Origin: Amycolatopsis sp. QT-25
Lineage (GTDB): Bacteria > Actinomycetota > Actinomycetes > Mycobacteriales > Pseudonocardiaceae
Direction: 5' to 3'
Length of the DNA: 64,000 bases
Assembly: GCF_029369745.1 (NCBI RefSeq)
Contig: NZ_CP120210.1
Span: 1,302,001-1,366,000, forward strand
Notes under the pieces: model-generated
The model's input: the letters and a program-made list of their open reading frames with translations, nothing else
The model's database searches: none
What the model was told of the DNA's origin: nothing
In this document: piece by piece, positions 62,413-64,000 of the stretch
How positions within the stretch are numbered: the stretch's first letter is position 1
How the letters are laid out: every line of letters begins with the position of its first letter
Translations under genes and position numbers: made by a program

Positions 62413-64000
62413 TCAGGTGCGCTGCTTCGACCGCCCGAGGATGCGACGGCGGCCGTGGCCGTTGGTGCGTTCCTCGTGCAGTTCCTTCAGTGACAACATC
62501 ATCGCGTCTTCCTGCTGCATCAGCGGGTCGTTGCGCAGGTCCTTCCAGACCGACACGCACAAGCCGACCATCACGAACACGAACGGCACCGCGATCAGGA
62601 TGGTGAGATTCTGCAGACCGGTCAGCGCCTTGTTTCCGCCGACCAGCAGCATCACCGCCGCGACGGCGCCCATCAGCACGCCCCAGAAGATCACGACGGT
62701 CTTCTTCGGATGCACGGTTCCGCGCTGGGACAGGGTGCCCATCACCACCGACGCCGCGTCCGCACCGGAGACGAAGAAGATGGACACCAGGATCATCACC
62801 AGGATCGCGATCGGGAGGAACCACGGCAGGGTCTCGAGCAGTTCGAACGTCGCCGACTGGGCACTGCCCGCGCCCGCGATGTCCGTCCCGGCCCGTTGCC
62901 TGCTGATCGCCGCGCCACCGAAGATCGCGAACCAGACGAGGCTCACGACGCTCGGGATCGCGATGACCCCGAAGATGAACTGACGGATGGTGCGGCCGCG
63001 CGAGATCCGCGCGATGAACATGCCGACGAAGGGCGTCCACGAGATCCACCACGCCCAGTAGAAGACCGTCCAGCCGCCGAGCCAGGTCTGCATCTCCTCG
63101 CCACCGGTCATCCCGGTGCGGCCGGACATCTCGGCCAGCTCGCGGAAGTAGTCGCCGATCGCGCCCGGCACGATGTTGAGGATCAGCACGGTCGGCCCGA
63201 CCACCAGCACGAACACCGCGAGCACCGCGGCGAGCACCATGTTGATGTTGGACAACCATTGGATCCCCTTGGCCACCCCGGAAACCGCCGAAGCGATGAA
63301 GGCGATGGTGAGGATCGCGATGATCGCGACCAGCAGGCCCTTGCCGGGGTCGTCGATCCAGCCGACGGCGCCCATCCCACCGCCGACCTGCAGCGCGCCG
63401 AGGCCGAGGGACGCGGCCGAACCGAACAGGGTGGCGAAGATCGCCATGATGTCGATCGCCTTGCCCAGCGGGCCTTCGGTGCGCCGCTTGCCGATCAGCG
63501 GCGCGAACACCGAACTGATCAGCTGGGTGCGGCCCTTGCGGAAGGTGCTGTAGGCGATCGCGAGACCGACGACCGCGTAGATCGCCCACGGGTGCACGGT
63601 CCAGTGGAACAACGTCGTCGCCATCGCGGTGTGGACGGCTTCGTCGGAATTCGGGGCCGCGGTACCCGGCGGCGGGCTCGCGAGGTGGGAGACCGGTTCG
63701 TACACCCCGAAGAACATCAGGCCGATGCCCATCCCGGCGCTGAACATCATCGCGATCCACGACGAGGTCCGGAATTCCGGCAGTTCCTTGTCCCCGCCCA
63801 GCGGGATCCGACCGTAGCGGCTTATGGCCAGACAGACCGCGAAGAGCACGAAACCGCTCGCTGTCAGCACGAAGGCCCAGCCGCCGTACGGGATCACGGC
63901 GTCGTTCAACAGGGTCGAAGCGACACTGGCGAGGTTTTCCGGGGCCAGCACACCCCAGACGATGATCGCGAGCGCGAGTGCCGCGGCCACCCCGAACACG
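62413..64000 (-). CDS. BCCT-family betaine/choline/carnitine transporter (5' end outside the window)
   Basis: At least 528 residues are present; the start lies beyond the right edge. This is a twelve-helix sodium- or proton-coupled importer of compatible solutes. Family motifs are seen: FSAGMGIGLMFFGVYEPVSH, HWTVHPWAIYAVVGLAIAY, GLGALQVGGGM, and the aromatic WTVFYWAWWISWTPFVGMFIAR stretch that lines the substrate box. The C-terminus is Lys/Arg-rich (NGHGRRRILGRSKQRT), as in osmosensing members. It is convergent with the ECF41 operon. Confidence 0.93.
   Translation of the reverse strand, partial: VFGVAAALALAIIVWGVLAPENLASVASTLLNDAVIPYGGWAFVLTASGFVLFAVCLAISRYGRIPLGGDKELPEFRTSSWIAMMFSAGMGIGLMFFGVYEPVSHLASPPPGTAAPNSDEAVHTAMATTLFHWTVHPWAIYAVVGLAIAYSTFRKGRTQLISSVFAPLIGKRRTEGPLGKAIDIMAIFATLFGSAASLGLGALQVGGGMGAVGWIDDPGKGLLVAIIAILTIAFIASAVSGVAKGIQWLSNINMVLAAVLAVFVLVVGPTVLILNIVPGAIGDYFRELAEMSGRTGMTGGEEMQTWLGGWTVFYWAWWISWTPFVGMFIARISRGRTIRQFIFGVIAIPSVVSLVWFAIFGGAAISRQRAGTDIAGAGSAQSATFELLETLPWFLPIAILVMILVSIFFVSGADAASVVMGTLSQRGTVHPKKTVVIFWGVLMGAVAAVMLLVGGNKALTGLQNLTILIAVPFVFVMVGLCVSVWKDLRNDPLMQQEDAMMLSLKELHEERTNGHGRRRILGRSKQRT

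Overview
The window is high-GC actinobacterial chromosome. Codon use, GTG/TTG starts, many 4-bp ATGA/GTGA overlaps, leaderless promoters, Tat signals and gene families (EBO cluster, ECF41 sigma factor, small laccase, snapalysin, HTH_38-MarR regulator) point to Pseudonocardiaceae. The intergenic hairpins and short repeats look Amycolatopsis-like; that genus call is an inference from memory. No rRNA, tRNA, CRISPR array or replication origin was seen.

Layout. 1-5.4 kb: a DtxR/IdeR-type iron box at the left edge, a manganese-type metal ABC operon (minus strand), an EtfD-like membrane Fe-S oxidoreductase and a small Cys-rich protein. 5.6-13.1 kb: an operon of a YqiJ-like OB-fold membrane protein, a flotillin and a 1627-aa AAA ATPase. 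13.1-17.1 kb: a gene-poor patch with a DUF222-HNH nuclease, an intact IS256-family element and about 1 kb of degenerate ~200-bp tandem repeats. 17.1-20.2 kb: an unusual HTH_38-MarR regulator facing a P450-ferredoxin pair, then a snapalysin-type protease. 20.3-25.3 kb: a WD40-KAP NTPase, a solute-binding/VWA protein and a small membrane protein. 25.3-27.2 kb: a small unknown protein, a Crp/Fnr regulator and a class III cyclase-like protein, with one inverted repeat shared upstream of the first and third. 27.4-36.5 kb: a DUF1996 protein, a tripartite tricarboxylate transporter (TctABC) with a divergent CitA/DcuS-type two-component system, and a TetR/MFS pair around a 34-bp nested palindrome. 36.6-37.8 kb: a lone leaderless ROK regulator.

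The main feature is a one-directional run of about 22 kb (38.1-60.5 kb). It opens with a ROK repressor behind a recognisable promoter and a perfect palindromic operator. A ribose/inositol-type sugar ABC transporter, a Gfo/Idh/MocA oxidoreductase and a complete EBO-type cluster follow. In that cluster an inositol-phosphate-synthase homologue sits where EboD is expected, and a TIM barrel is fused to EboA. Next come a decayed ThuA-CBM6 gene, two TIM-barrel sugar isomerase/epimerase-like proteins (one secreted by Tat), a secreted small laccase, a 1321-aa secreted ThuA/PQQ-type sugar dehydrogenase/PKD/DUF1080 protein and a secreted cupredoxin with OmpL47-like repeats. The last two share an ~80-residue Cys-pair module that I do not recognise. 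I infer that the locus takes up a cyclitol or unusual sugar derivative, processes it through keto-sugar chemistry, and oxidises related sugars outside the cell through a copper relay to oxygen.

The right end holds 21-bp repeats matching those at the left edge, an ECF41 sigma factor with its usual AhpD-like partner, a broken DoxX gene and a BCCT transporter cut by the window edge.
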